64,000 nucleotides of DNA from Prorocentrum cordatum (Eukaryota > Sar > Dinophyceae > Prorocentrales > Prorocentraceae), in assembly GCA_963575745.1 (NCBI GenBank), contig CAUYUJ010006513.1:5001-69000 (forward strand), given 5' to 3'. The notes under the pieces are model-generated. The model saw nothing but the letters and a program-made list of their open reading frames with translations, had not been told where the DNA came from and did no database searches. Below, in pieces: positions 21,465-30,640 of the stretch (its first letter is position 1; the number at the start of each line of letters is the position of its first letter). Position numbers and translations under genes: made by a program.

Positions 21465-21809
21465 AGTCTTTCCTCTGAGAATCGGGGTAAGATGACAAAG
21501 GGATTCAGATCTCATGTCCACTCTGCTCAGGGAGAGAGGGGACGGGATGAGACATCGATAAGACAAGTATCCGCTAAGCAAGATTACTCTATCAGGAATG
21601 TGAAGGGAGGAGGCCGGCTGGCCTACGACCGACGACGCGCGACGGCCGAGGGCTGGCGCGCTCCTTTTCTCTCCTGCAAGCCAAGGCTGGCTCGTTCGAG
21701 CATCCATGCAGCTGCGGAACGCAGCTGTTAGTTCCAGCGGGCAGTGCAACGCATGCACACTAAGTTAAGTTCTAATTGAATATGATGCGGAGAGGAGCAT
21801 ATTTACTCC
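21465..21809 (-). repeat. 3' LTR of the giant element
   Basis: Matches 43890-44234 along its whole length. Shared blocks include TCTTTCCTCTGAGAATCGGG, GGAGGCCGGCTGGCCTACGA, GCGACGGCCGAGGGCTGGCG and a 19-nt hairpin (CAGCTGCG, GAA loop, CGCAGCTG; 21709-21727). In element orientation it is preceded by a G-run (complement of CCCCGCGG just inside), a possible polypurine tract. Confidence 0.93.
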
Positions 21810-22347
21810 CCCCGCGGCGGGCCGCGTAGAGCCCATCCAGCCACAGCACCCCCGGCCTGTACATTTGCACAACCACCGAAGCCAACCCGAAAAAGCTTTT
21901 ACAGCTCAACGGTGGCTGCCAGGGGGCCAAGGGCCGAAGAGGCTCGACGTTTCCCACCACTGTGATAAATAAATTCTCTCCGCTGGACCGGCTTAGCCGA
22001 CCAGCAGAGGCATTCGCATCCAACACGCGTTCCGCGCGTGGATGAAGTTGTCTTGCATGCGCCTGCCGCGACTCAGTCACGCGGGCGAAACTCAACTCAA
22101 GTCCTCAAACGGGTTGGGCTCGTCTTCTGCTCTGGGCGGCGCCGGAGGCGGCGGGTTCGATGACGCCGATCCTCCCGTCTGAACGTCCACGCCACGAGGC
22201 GTGCGGGGCCGCCCTCTTCCTTTGTCATGCTGTCCCTTTTGACGGGACGCGTAAGCTGTGCTCATATGTTGATAGCACGTGCCAGTAGTTCAGAGTATAC
22301 CACTCGTCGTCGGGCAGCCACGTGATCCTGTTCCGATGGACGTAGTA
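21810..22347 (-). other. 3' untranslated/terminal region of the giant element
   Basis: No convincing ORF; a 107-residue frame runs into the LTR. It contains one palindrome of the GRCTNAGYC family (21990-21998), a CACGCG/CGCGTG stem (about 22023-22040) and, beside the LTR, a C-run that is a G-run on the element strand (possible polypurine tract). Confidence 0.5.
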
Positions 22348-23112
22348 TCAGGCGTGGATTTTGTTCACGTAGCGCGGGTAGGACATGGGCGGGTCGTACT
22401 CGTAGCTGTTGTCCGCAGCGCTGCTGGCAGCATCCATGGCCGCGCCGCTGGCAGCATCCACGGCCGCGCCTCTGGCAGCATCCATGGCCCCATCGCGCGC
22501 GCGCAGTGAATCCGACCGATCCCTTACGCTGGGATGCAGAAGGTATGTCTCCCTGGTCGTCACGGCTGAGCCGGCGACAGAACGCGGGGACTCGGCGGCT
22601 TCTTCGGATACCCGAACGTCGGAGACGCCCGGTCTAAGAGGCGGAGGGCGCGACAAAGGTCTATCCTTCGTTCCAGCCGGCGCCCGTGGCCCCACGAACT
22701 CGGCCTCACCGTCGTGGTATGGATTGTTACGCCTGCGATCTCTCATGAATTGTATTAAACTTCTGGCAGCTGTCGCTGTAGCGACACCATATTTTCCGCA
22801 CGCAGTACGGAAGGGTCCATAATCTTTGTCCTGGAGTTCGGCACCAGGGTCAGGATATTTGTCCTGAAGCCATGAAATGGCTTCCTGTCTAAGAGCACCG
22901 TGGCGACGGACATCATTTTGCACTTTCCTGCCCATCTTATGGGCCCACTTTTCTATTATGTCGTCCGTTTGAACAGCGGCACGGATGCGGCAGTCCAAAG
23001 CACACTCGTCGGCCCGTCTTTTCGAAGCAATATTTTCCGTGCGTGCCATATCGGGACGAACAGAGTATGTCTTCCGATATGAAGAAGCTGATAATTTCGC
23101 GGGCAATGGCAA
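22348..23112 (-). CDS. Cargo hypothetical protein with Ala-rich tandem repeat tail
   Basis: Credible from about residue 20: ADECALDCRIRAAVQTDDII, EKWAHKMGRKVQNDVRRHGA, QEAISWLQDKYPDPGAELQD, FRTACGKYGVATATAARSLI. This is helical and basic and may be a DNA/RNA-binding fold. The C-terminus contains three 33-bp tandem repeats (about 22415-22500; peptide GAAMDAAS-type). It is the last long ORF before the 3' LTR. Function unknown. Confidence 0.4.
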   Translation of the reverse strand: MPLPAKLSASSYRKTYSVRPDMARTENIASKRRADECALDCRIRAAVQTDDIIEKWAHKMGRKVQNDVRRHGALRQEAISWLQDKYPDPGAELQDKDYGPFRTACGKYGVATATAARSLIQFMRDRRRNNPYHDGEAEFVGPRAPAGTKDRPLSRPPPLRPGVSDVRVSEEAAESPRSVAGSAVTTRETYLLHPSVRDRSDSLRARDGAMDAARGAAVDAASGAAMDAASSAADNSYEYDPPMSYPRYVNKIHA

Positions 23113-23881
23113 AAATCCTTATGGGCCGAAGACCCAGTTGCATTTGTTGTACCGAGGCCAACCAATTGTCATCAACTATGTTATTGATGATCTCCGGGAT
23201 CACGTGTTCTGTCGTTCCGGTCAGGGTAACCCTGCCAGGATTAGTAGGGTTTGCGCCTGTGTGCTCAACTACACAATGGGCTGCAACTGCCCGAACTTCT
23301 GCCCCGAACAACCTTATCTTGATCAAAGGGTCTTCGCGGTGAAAGCATACGTGTCCCTCAGAATGATCAAGAGTGATGGTTCCGTCAGCTATCAGCGTGG
23401 CCATAGGCCCGCTGATTGCTGAGAGATCCAGATCCATTTGCGACTGTTCGCGTGCCATCACGGCTTCGCCGGCGGCACGTCGCGATACCGGGATGCTGAG
23501 ACGGTGATCCCGACACGCACTAATCCGTCTTGAGACGGACTGAGAACTGCGAGTCGGCCTCGCTCTAAAATCGATCTCCCGGGCAACTGGCAATCGCGCA
23601 GGAGGGTTGTTGTCTCCGGCGTTGTTCCCATATTCTTCATCCAAGGCGCCTGCATTCTGCGTGGGTAACCATGGTCTCCCTAAATTTACCACGTCATCTG
23701 TTGCATTGAGCGTCGGAACAAAAAAAACATTTGTTCTAGTCGCGTTGCGGTGCCATCTCTCCCAGCCAGTCCGAGGAGTGACTAAGTCATCCTCTTCGTC
23801 CGGCCAGTAAAAGGCCTCCAGGGCTGGGCAAGACCTCGGGCGAGCGTGTTGATCAAAATTATTTCCCACAATCTCGGCCAC
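22937..23881 (-). CDS. Cargo hypothetical protein (314 aa)
   Basis: Begins EIVGNNFDQHARPRSCPALE, contains an Arg-rich stretch and an ordered C-terminal half: GPMATLIADGTITLDHSEGH, IKIRLFGAEVRAVAAHCVVE, ITTEHVIPEIINNIVDDNW-like and LRPIRIFAIAREIISFFISE. This reads like a beta-rich RNA/DNA-binding or structural domain, unassigned. After about residue 275 the frame becomes Cys/Arg-rich noise and the next ORF takes over in another frame near 23070. Confidence 0.4.
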   Translation of the reverse strand: MAEIVGNNFDQHARPRSCPALEAFYWPDEEDDLVTPRTGWERWHRNATRTNVFFVPTLNATDDVVNLGRPWLPTQNAGALDEEYGNNAGDNNPPARLPVAREIDFRARPTRSSQSVSRRISACRDHRLSIPVSRRAAGEAVMAREQSQMDLDLSAISGPMATLIADGTITLDHSEGHVCFHREDPLIKIRLFGAEVRAVAAHCVVEHTGANPTNPGRVTLTGTTEHVIPEIINNIVDDNWLASVQQMQLGLRPIRIFAIAREIISFFISEDILCSSRYGTHGKYCFEKTGRRVCFGLPHPCRCSNGRHNRKVGP

Positions 23882-24313
23882 CAGGTATGAATTGGCGGAG
23901 TCTGCCTGTTTACGTTTCTGGCTGAATATTCAAGCCACGATATGAACCTTCTGACCAAAGGGCTCAAATATTGAAAGAAAGGGGCATGGCGCGCCGGTGG
24001 CTGAGCCTCGGCGTTTTCTGGGACCCAAGCTGGAAAGTTGCCAGGCTGGCCATTGCCGAATATTGTGCCAGCGGCCGCCATTGTAGTAAACTGTCCAGAG
24101 GCCCACTTCGCTCCTGCTGATTGTTGTTGCTGATGTTTTTTTCATGACATTGGCAGAAGCTCTCGCTTGCCTCTTTGCGCGCGCCTTTATGTATTCGCGG
24201 CGATTCCATGAAAGACCCTCTTCATGATCCACCGCTATGAAGAGGCCGTTCGCCTCTAGGGACCGAGGGGTAACTTTGCGGTTCAACGTCTGGGCCACGT
24301 AATCGTGCGTGAC
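23782..24313 (-). pseudogene. Cargo ORF continuation, frameshifted
   Basis: After the TAG the old frame gives AQTLNRKVTPRSLEANGLF and WNRREYIKARAKRQARASAN. Near 24080 the protein-like signal switches frame to FPAWVPENAEAQPPARHAPF, FQYLSPLVRRFISWLEYSAR. Unknown function. Confidence 0.35.
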
Positions 24314-24817
24314 CTATTTGATCGGGCAATTGTAGACAGGACAATATGCAAAACCTGTCCTCACCCAGTGGTACCGGCCGCACAGGAACCTCCCGTCGTC
24401 TTCCCAAGGAATGGATATAATTCGATCCTGGATTTCGGTCGAGAGTCTTGGCCAGTGGTTCCATGACACGATTACTCTCTCGTCTGTATGAACCCAGGCA
24501 ATCATCGACTCGTTGTCGAAGGTGACCTCATATGAGGACAACTCGCGATTGAAGAGTACCGCCCAGCGCATCTGATCTGCCTGTCTCACAAGAGAGACGG
24601 CTTTGTCGATGTCAGTGAACCTCGGCACTTCTCGAGACACTAGAGCCCCGTCTGGGCAAACTCTGTGCGAGAAGCGAGCGAGCACTCTGCCGGTAAAACC
24701 AAGGACAAGCTCCCATAGCTCATGGTGATTAGGGAGACGTTGCCACAGGTGGTGGGTGTCATCTGCGGGCCAAGTCCCCACCGATGGCGGCCCCCCTTCC
24801 TGAGCTGGGTTATTCAT
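24314..24817 (-). CDS. Cargo hypothetical protein overlapping the Tpt1-like ORF
   Basis: The ATG lies eight bases before the end of the preceding stop codon (ATGAATAA overlap). 168 residues with LWQRLPNHHELWELVLGFTG, ARFSHRVCPDGALVSREVP, MRWAVLFNRELSSYEVTFD, IISIPWEDDGRFLCGRYHW. No named family. The frame ends at TAG 24314-24316 but stays open beyond (VTHDYVAQTLNRKVTPRSLE) to 23930, so one nonsense codon shortens it. Confidence 0.4.
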   Translation of the reverse strand: MNNPAQEGGPPSVGTWPADDTHHLWQRLPNHHELWELVLGFTGRVLARFSHRVCPDGALVSREVPRFTDIDKAVSLVRQADQMRWAVLFNRELSSYEVTFDNESMIAWVHTDERVIVSWNHWPRLSTEIQDRIISIPWEDDGRFLCGRYHWVRTGFAYCPVYNCPIK

Positions 24818-25772
24818 GGGCACTAAACTTCTGCCACAATCCATAACCTGCGTCCTGGCAAAGCCCAGAGTCGCTCTTCGGGAAGCGAACTCTTCCACTT
24901 GTAGACTCCAAGAATGTTTGTAAGTCTGTGATATGAAGAAGAGAGCCGTGACTCCTGACTTGACCAGGGTCATATGGGACGCACATCCTTTCAATGGAAG
25001 CAGCGAACGTCGAATGTCCCTGACATGCTCTATAGAATATGGGTATCGGCGTCTCCCCTCTGTCTTCTTCTTGCGATGAGCACTCCCTGTGCCGCGCCCA
25101 CATGGCGCGGATTCTTGTTCCAATAATCTTGGGGCTATCATTGGGAAAATTACCCAGCACTTCGACCGTCCCTGGCGGCAGCGCAGCTAAGCTGTGCGCG
25201 GCCAGGGCGCACGACTGGAAAGTAAAACCGTCGTCTTTTAATTTCTGTACCAGGTCTCCAAAGTAGACCCAGCCTCCCGACGATCTAGCATAGTCAGAGC
25301 AATGCCTCGCAAGGTACACAGCGCACTGGCCTATTTTCTTGGCCAGTACGTCTGTTCTGTAGCTCAGGCCACACCAAGTATCCGAGCTGCCTAAGGCAGC
25401 CGGGTTTTCTTCACTATCTTCTCCAACTATCAGTGGCTGCAGGCACGCATAGGCTCCAGGGGTAAATCCATCTGGAACATCATCGGAGTGAAATTCAGCT
25501 CTAAGGTAATCCTTTGCCTTTGCGAAAGTTCCATCGCCCTGATTGAGGCCCCCCAATACTGCAAAGATTGGGTCTTCCACGAACTCGGCCATATATCGAA
25601 GCGCATTTCCCGTTCGACTGCGGATGGCTTCAACGTGCGGCGGCACGGGGCCTGTAACGTGGGCATCCTGGATCGTGTGCTTCAGCGGTCCAGGCGTATT
25701 CCGAAGTATCAGTTGACGTTCCTCTGTCGTCACATACAGCCGTTTTTCTTTGAATAAAGCAGCATGCCCCAC
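24810..25772 (-). CDS. Cargo Tpt1/KptA-like RNA 2'-phosphotransferase domain
   Basis: 320 residues. From residue 147 the pattern of the Tpt1/KptA family is visible: IGQCAVYLARHCSDYA (Arg156-His157, counterpart of the L-R-H catalytic pair), GGWVYFGDLVQKLKDDGF (winged-helix G-W-V-x-V-x-x-L-L block), then IRAMWARHRE and PIFYRACQGHS (R-A-x-Q-G-H-S, residues 248-254). A following SHGSLLHITDLQTFLES recalls the family's H-G-T block. Known Tpt1 enzymes remove the 2'-phosphate left by tRNA splicing, using NAD. The N-terminal 145 residues are extra. Finding this inside a retrotransposon is unexpected; activity is inference. Confidence 0.55.
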   Translation of the reverse strand: MGHAALFKEKRLYVTTEERQLILRNTPGPLKHTIQDAHVTGPVPPHVEAIRSRTGNALRYMAEFVEDPIFAVLGGLNQGDGTFAKAKDYLRAEFHSDDVPDGFTPGAYACLQPLIVGEDSEENPAALGSSDTWCGLSYRTDVLAKKIGQCAVYLARHCSDYARSSGGWVYFGDLVQKLKDDGFTFQSCALAAHSLAALPPGTVEVLGNFPNDSPKIIGTRIRAMWARHRECSSQEEDRGETPIPIFYRACQGHSTFAASIERMCVPYDPGQVRSHGSLLHITDLQTFLESTSGRVRFPKSDSGLCQDAGYGLWQKFSAHE

Positions 25773-26260
25773 AGTGACGTCTCGATCCCCGTGGTAGGGT
25801 CCATGTATAGTGGCCGGCTCTGTCTTTTGTCAGGAGCAGGCGGGAGACTCAATCTGCGAAACATATTCTCAGATGCTGGTCCAAAAGGAAAAGTCTCGTC
25901 ATCCATGGACTCGAGGAGCTGGGGATCCACTTCGTATGGGAACGTCGCACGGAAGTCCTCAGTTCCCGTGTCTGTTCCAAAGATCTCCGGATCGCCTGAG
26001 GCCTCCGGGGGCTGAGCTGCGTGTTTGGGAACATGCGATGTTCCCTCATCTGATGGCACCTGCGTGGGACTTGATGGTTCTTCACGTGCCTCATGGTGCC
26101 CCTCTTGCTCCGCTCTGGTTGGCCCCGGCGGACGAATCGAGGGGTTCTCCGTCGCAGCTGAGCCGGGCGGAGGGGCAGGAGGAGTAGGCACTCTGATCTT
26201 ACTCGTTCCAGAGCCGTCTGCCCCTGTACGTCTTGACCATCTAGATTTCTCCGCCATCAC
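25730..26260 (-). CDS. Cargo hypothetical protein (176 aa)
   Basis: Pro/Ser/Glu-rich N-terminal half, then FRATFPYEVDPQLLESMDDE, FPFGPASENMFRRLSLPP and DPTTGIETSLWGMLLYSKK. It overlaps the start of the next (Tpt1-like) ORF by 43 bases in another frame. It could be the N-terminal part of that protein with a frameshift. No domain recognised. Confidence 0.35.
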   Translation of the reverse strand: MMAEKSRWSRRTGADGSGTSKIRVPTPPAPPPGSAATENPSIRPPGPTRAEQEGHHEAREEPSSPTQVPSDEGTSHVPKHAAQPPEASGDPEIFGTDTGTEDFRATFPYEVDPQLLESMDDETFPFGPASENMFRRLSLPPAPDKRQSRPLYMDPTTGIETSLWGMLLYSKKNGCM

Positions 26261-26513
26261 CGGAGTGCGAACAAAATGCGGATCTGCCTTGAAAATTTGC
26301 TCGACGATAGCATCAGCAAGTTCATTCCATGCGGCGGAATATGTGTTCAGCTCATGTTCTTCGTCTTGAATATGTATCGAATAAACACATTATGCTGCCT
26401 TAATAGCGATGCAGCTGAAACTCTGAATTTCCTCATCAGAGGGGTCTCGTCCGAGGCGTTGTGCGCTCTCGACTGTAGCCCTTTCAAACGGTAGAAGAAC
26501 TCCTTTTCATTTC

Positions 26514-27608
26514 TCAACGCCATGCTGGCTCTCGGGGGCTCGAAGTGCAAACTCGAGACCTCTTTAAGGTCTGCAAGATCGAAGTTATGTCATCGTCTCC
26601 TTCCAATGTCGGCGAATCTCGAGACGAATGATCCCGATCCGACAGAGTCGCGGGGTTTGCGCCCGGAGTATCCAGTGGATTGTCGTTCTCATCTTGGCCG
26701 GGAGCGGCTCCTCCGGCTGAGGCAGCCTTCGCCTCGGCGGGTGGGGGGCACGCTGACCTGGGCCGTCCACCCACGGCATTGTCTTCGACACGAGGCGCAT
26801 CTCCCCGGTTTCTGACCCAACTGGGCGCCTGTTTGGATCGAAGCTCATTTCCCTGAGGGCTCTGACCGACAGGCGGGGAGTCAGAAACGCCACCCGGCTT
26901 AGCCGGTGGCTGAGCAGTCAACGCAGCGGGGCCTCCATCAAATCGAGGCATCTTCGCTGGCGGTGGACCCAATTCCTCCGACCTTGGTCCGAGCTTCGGC
27001 GACGGAGGAGCTTTCTCGGAAGAAATCTCCTTCGCCGGTGGAGCATGCTCCTGTCTAGTAAGGCTCGGCCAATGGTCCGGAGGGTTCGTTGGCGTTTGAA
27101 TCGCTGGTGGGGCCTCCTTGGCGGCAATTTCTTTCGGCCCTCCAGGAGGGGGAGGCCTAGGAGCAGAGGGCCAGCTGGCGGCCCCAGGGGGCAGCGCTTT
27201 GTAGGTCCTCTCCTGCTTTGCAGGTGCCTGTCCGAGGTCGGGGAGATCCCTTTTATCGATCGAAAACGGAGCGCCGGGCGGCTTAGCCGCCGGCTCCTTC
27301 TCGCCCCCTTCGGCCGCCTTCTCCTTCTCCAGTCTGTTCTGCTCAACCAATTTAATTGATTTCTCCGAGGCCTCGCCCCTATGCATAGCATGAATCTTGG
27401 TCAATCTGACTCCTTCTTCTTGGAGCCAAGGCCAAATATCATCGCATGTGTCTTCGTCAGTCTCACCTTTGCCCCTCAAATATGCGCTCTGCCCCCTTTG
27501 CCAGTCGATCGAATTCAAGCCTGGAACCCAAGCCTTGTGAGCGTCCCGGACTTCGTCCGTGGCTTCGGTCCGTTCCTCATCTCGATACCTTTCGACCTCA
27601 AAATCCAC
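26514..27608 (-). CDS. Cargo proline-rich protein (364 aa)
   Basis: N-terminal 90 residues are charged and ordered-looking (AWVPGLNSIDWQRGQSAYLR, CDDIWPWLQEEGVRLTKIHA). The remaining 270 are Pro/Ala/Lys/Ser-rich and presumably disordered. Two palindromes (26896, 27280) encode PPAKPGG-type turns. Likely a scaffold or linker; no enzymatic motif. Confidence 0.4.
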   Translation of the reverse strand: MDFEVERYRDEERTEATDEVRDAHKAWVPGLNSIDWQRGQSAYLRGKGETDEDTCDDIWPWLQEEGVRLTKIHAMHRGEASEKSIKLVEQNRLEKEKAAEGGEKEPAAKPPGAPFSIDKRDLPDLGQAPAKQERTYKALPPGAASWPSAPRPPPPGGPKEIAAKEAPPAIQTPTNPPDHWPSLTRQEHAPPAKEISSEKAPPSPKLGPRSEELGPPPAKMPRFDGGPAALTAQPPAKPGGVSDSPPVGQSPQGNELRSKQAPSWVRNRGDAPRVEDNAVGGRPRSACPPPAEAKAASAGGAAPGQDENDNPLDTPGANPATLSDRDHSSRDSPTLEGDDDITSILQTLKRSRVCTSSPREPAWR

Positions 27609-27757
27609 TTCCAGGTTCCATTCATTTTGTCTGGCAATATGCAGTAAATGTGACCACGCATCAGTAACCCTTCAATGCTGCCGCGGTCCAATGGTATAGT
27701 CTCAACTCGTATAACACATCGGTCTTCGGATCACTCACATACTGAGTTGGTGATCCT

Positions 27758-28297
27758 TTAATGGACTTTGTCGTCTTGGCATAGTAGACGATATCGGCAG
27801 TAACCCAAATGCCATCTCAAAAGGTCTCCTCCGAAAGAGTACGTGATGTGAGTGTTGGGGTTGTCAGAACATGGGAATGAATACGCCCCAACCACATGCG
27901 TTTTCACACTTCCACCGTATTTGGGGTTTGATGGGAGCAATTGGTGACCCTCCAAAATAGAATGAAGGGCACTCACAGACGTGCCGTGTGACTGTTTTGT
28001 CCATCCGGCGGATGAGCCTGAGACTTCCGCAAGCTTTTCTTCTGTCACAAAGAAAGGCAACGCTAACTCAACGCAATGGGCCCTGCCAACCTTATGGGAT
28101 CTCGTTCTCAACTTGGCCCAGTTCAAGCGGTCAGCCACAGTGGCTGTCGGGCTTGCTATCGACCTATCGGCCTTAATCCTGGAGAAGCGAGCCCCGTTTT
28201 GCACTAAGTAGTTCCGTGTCGTTGGCGGGACTCTTGTCGTCTTCTGAAGCAGCTGAAAGGCAAGCCACGCTTCGCTATTGCCATCTTTCAAAACCAT
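27758..28297 (-). CDS. Cargo ORF with HGT motif, ADP-ribosyltransferase/Tpt1-like
   Basis: 179 residues from an ATG immediately after the upstream TAA. Residues 103-140 read SHGTSVSALHSILEGHQLLP, then VVGAYSF. This is the H-G-T...sI...G-L...G-x-Y pattern of the NAD-binding site in PARP/ART folds and in the C-terminal half of Tpt1/KptA RNA 2'-phosphotransferases. The first half (RFSRIKADRSIASPTATVAD, RVGRAHCVELALPFF-like) is not assignable. The catalytic Glu of mono-ART enzymes is not evident. I infer an ART-superfamily fold with moderate-to-low certainty; it may be functionally linked to the Tpt1-like ORF 2 kb further on. Confidence 0.4.
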   Translation of the reverse strand: MVLKDGNSEAWLAFQLLQKTTRVPPTTRNYLVQNGARFSRIKADRSIASPTATVADRLNWAKLRTRSHKVGRAHCVELALPFFVTEEKLAEVSGSSAGWTKQSHGTSVSALHSILEGHQLLPSNPKYGGSVKTHVVGAYSFPCSDNPNTHITYSFGGDLLRWHLGYCRYRLLCQDDKVH

Positions 28298-29254
28298 TTA
28301 TCTTTGCCAGCTTCCGGCCGGTTCATTTCCCTGAGCGACCTCTGCAGCGCGACCTTCTTCCCCTGGATAGGCGCTCAAAGACATCATGCCCCGATAAAGT
28401 TTTCCGCTGGCAACCGTAAACGGGCAAAGGAAGTCATGGTAAGTAACCTCTCCCGTCTTCGAACCTTGGACAGGCAGATTCTTTATCTGCTGATATGTGC
28501 GATGGTATGGCCAGTAGTATTCTTCATATCCAGGGTGCCCTTCTTTCGGCCCCCTGGGAAATTTGCAACGCTGACTGAGCGTAGACAATTTACCCCCCGG
28601 GCATTTCTCGCGGATCTTTCTTTCTGCGGTTTCACCAGGTGTCCGAATCTCTTTGACATCGAATGGGGGAGCCAGCGGAGGGGCGCGCGGCGAGCGAGCC
28701 GTCCACGCGCTGGAGCCAGAGCCCGTAGCGGCTGAGCCGACGGGCCCGGTCTTCTCGGTCGCAGCAGCAGCGCCTGCCGACACCTCAGCAGGTACAGGGA
28801 TGGCCATGCCACCTGGCGTTGCACTGCTCACCGCAACGGCTAAGCCGCTTGGTGCAGCCGCCGGCGCTGCTTTGTTAAACTCATTGAGTGCTGCACGCAT
28901 TGGCTTATCGTTTTGCACTCCCTCGTTCGCTGGTCTCTGGGTCTTTCCTCTCGGTGGCATTCCAAGACAGAAAACTTCTCCGCGGGGCAAAAAGTAAGCA
29001 TCATCCGTCCATGGGGAGAAGTCACTATATGCAGCCCCCTTTCTGAGGAAATCTATGAAGTCAGCTGAATAAAATGAGTGTATAGCACCACCTCCAATTC
29101 CGTTTGAAAAGGCTGGAAAATCAACATCGGTCAATGGCTCCCTGAATGGGAGCGCGCCAAGTATCGACTTGGGGATCTTGCCTTCTTCGGGAGGCCAGGT
29201 CTTGCCAGTGCGTGACAAGGTCTTGGACTTTTGCCTCCTGTTTGGCATATCCAT
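28298..29254 (-). CDS. Cargo hypothetical protein (318 aa) ending TAA-ATG
   Basis: Contains PLTDVDFPAFSNGIGGGAIH, FLRKGAAYSDFSPWTDDAYF, an Ala-rich middle and a Pro/Lys-rich C-terminal domain (GPKEGHPGYEEYYWPYHRTY, VTYHDFLCPFTVASGKLYRG). The stop TAA is followed directly, in the same frame, by ATG of the next ORF. One nonsense change, or stop-restart translation, thus separates the two. No named domain. Palindromes lie at 28730, 28838 and (just upstream) 29292. Confidence 0.4.
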   Translation of the reverse strand: MDMPNRRQKSKTLSRTGKTWPPEEGKIPKSILGALPFREPLTDVDFPAFSNGIGGGAIHSFYSADFIDFLRKGAAYSDFSPWTDDAYFLPRGEVFCLGMPPRGKTQRPANEGVQNDKPMRAALNEFNKAAPAAAPSGLAVAVSSATPGGMAIPVPAEVSAGAAAATEKTGPVGSAATGSGSSAWTARSPRAPPLAPPFDVKEIRTPGETAERKIREKCPGGKLSTLSQRCKFPRGPKEGHPGYEEYYWPYHRTYQQIKNLPVQGSKTGEVTYHDFLCPFTVASGKLYRGMMSLSAYPGEEGRAAEVAQGNEPAGSWQR

Positions 29255-29514
29255 CCTCCCTCGTGGCGCATTTTATGTGACCGTCCCAAACGGCTGAGCC
29301 GCCGGAAGGCTGACAGAAAAATAGCATAGCCAATTTGGCCGTTTAGATCATATGATCGGCACACAACTCGGCGACAATAACTTTTTGAAATCGACTTCCC
29401 TCGTTCAATATATAGTCCGGGTGGCTAGCACTGTAGTGGAAAACGTCCCTCGGCGGTGCTTAAGTTGTCGGTAGAGGCTCACACCGTCTAGGATCATCAT
29501 TCTGGGGAACATTC

Positions 29515-30640
29515 CTAATGTTCAATCCGACGATTCATCCTGGCTCTGACCAAGGTGGCAACGTCGCCCCACATCGGACCGACGCCGTTCTCCTCTTCTT
29601 GCCAGCACTTTGAGTCCCCACCGATATACATTATATCTATAGCCCCTTCATGGGATCGTCGCATCGCATCATCGATCAACCCCACGGCGTCCTTTATCAT
29701 CTGTCTTAGGCTCCCAGCAAATGCGACCGGATTATCGTATCTGTTGGGTCCACTCCCAACTCCGTTTAATTTGGATGAATTGTCGACTATGTCGTTGAAG
29801 TTCCAGAAGGTGAAGCGGATCGGAGTGTGAGTCCCTTTTTCATAATACCTCATCTCCTCCCACCGAAATAGTGTGGATGCGCCGGCAATGCCAGCAAATT
29901 GTGCTCCGCTCATAGCTTCCTGTAAGATTCCGAACACTGACTGTCGCAGACTGTATTCAGGCAGAAGGCTCGACTTAGCCGGCCCTGATTTGTCTTTGAA
30001 CACAATTGTAGAATCTGAAACAATATGAACAGAGCATGTCCAACTCTGATGTGACCCGTTCCGCATTTGACTAAGCGGGCGGAAGAAATCCGTCGCGGGT
30101 TTCCCCGTAGACGACATAGCGGCAAGGTCTTCTCCTATACACGGGATCCACGAATGTCCATTGACTTCAGCAATCTTGGAAATTGCCTGACATTGCTTGA
30201 CGAAAGTCAGGTTATTCGACCAAGATTTCATTTTTGGATCCGTGACCCCCATGTAGAATTCCAGGATTTCGTCAACCTTTTCTTGCCACCCATTCACGGG
30301 GGGTTTTGGGTCGCGCCCGAACTTCCCTTGCGTCCGTAGATACTCAAGGACGTTCCAGGGGCTGCGACCGAGGTAAGGTCGGTCATCGGGCTCAGGTCCC
30401 GCTGCTGCAGGTCCTGAGTTTGGCGGTCCTCCTCCTCCACCACCCCCTGAGGGAGGGTTATTTCCTGAGAGGGGCCCGCCAGGTGCTGGCGGAACTCCAT
30501 CCCCGCCGGCTGAGCCGCGGGGCGGTCCGCCACCATTTCCCCCACCGGCTAAGCCGGGAGGGTTATCGAGATAAGGTGGCTGGCCGGCAGGTGGTTCGCC
30601 GGCCGCCTGTCTCCCGGTCGCAGGGTTATTCAATGATGGC
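29515..30640 (-). CDS. Cargo hypothetical protein, about 370 aa
   Basis: The frame is open from 31032 but its convincing part begins with a Gly/Pro-rich linker (about 30620-30400) and continues WNVLEYLRTQGKFG, EKVDEILEFYMGVTDPKMKS, AISKIAEVNGHSWIPCIGED, CSVHIVSDSTIVFKDKSG, FTFWNFNDIVDNSS, VGLIDDAMRR, IDIMYIGGDSKCW. The order of an S-D-S block, a later x-N-D block and a final D-containing block faintly recalls SGNH/GDSL hydrolases. The match is too weak to assign. No signal peptide. Function unknown. Confidence 0.4.

Noticed and set aside
22279-23422. + strand frames inside the giant element
   Set aside because: Shadows of the - strand cargo ORFs, which have better composition and consistent orientation.
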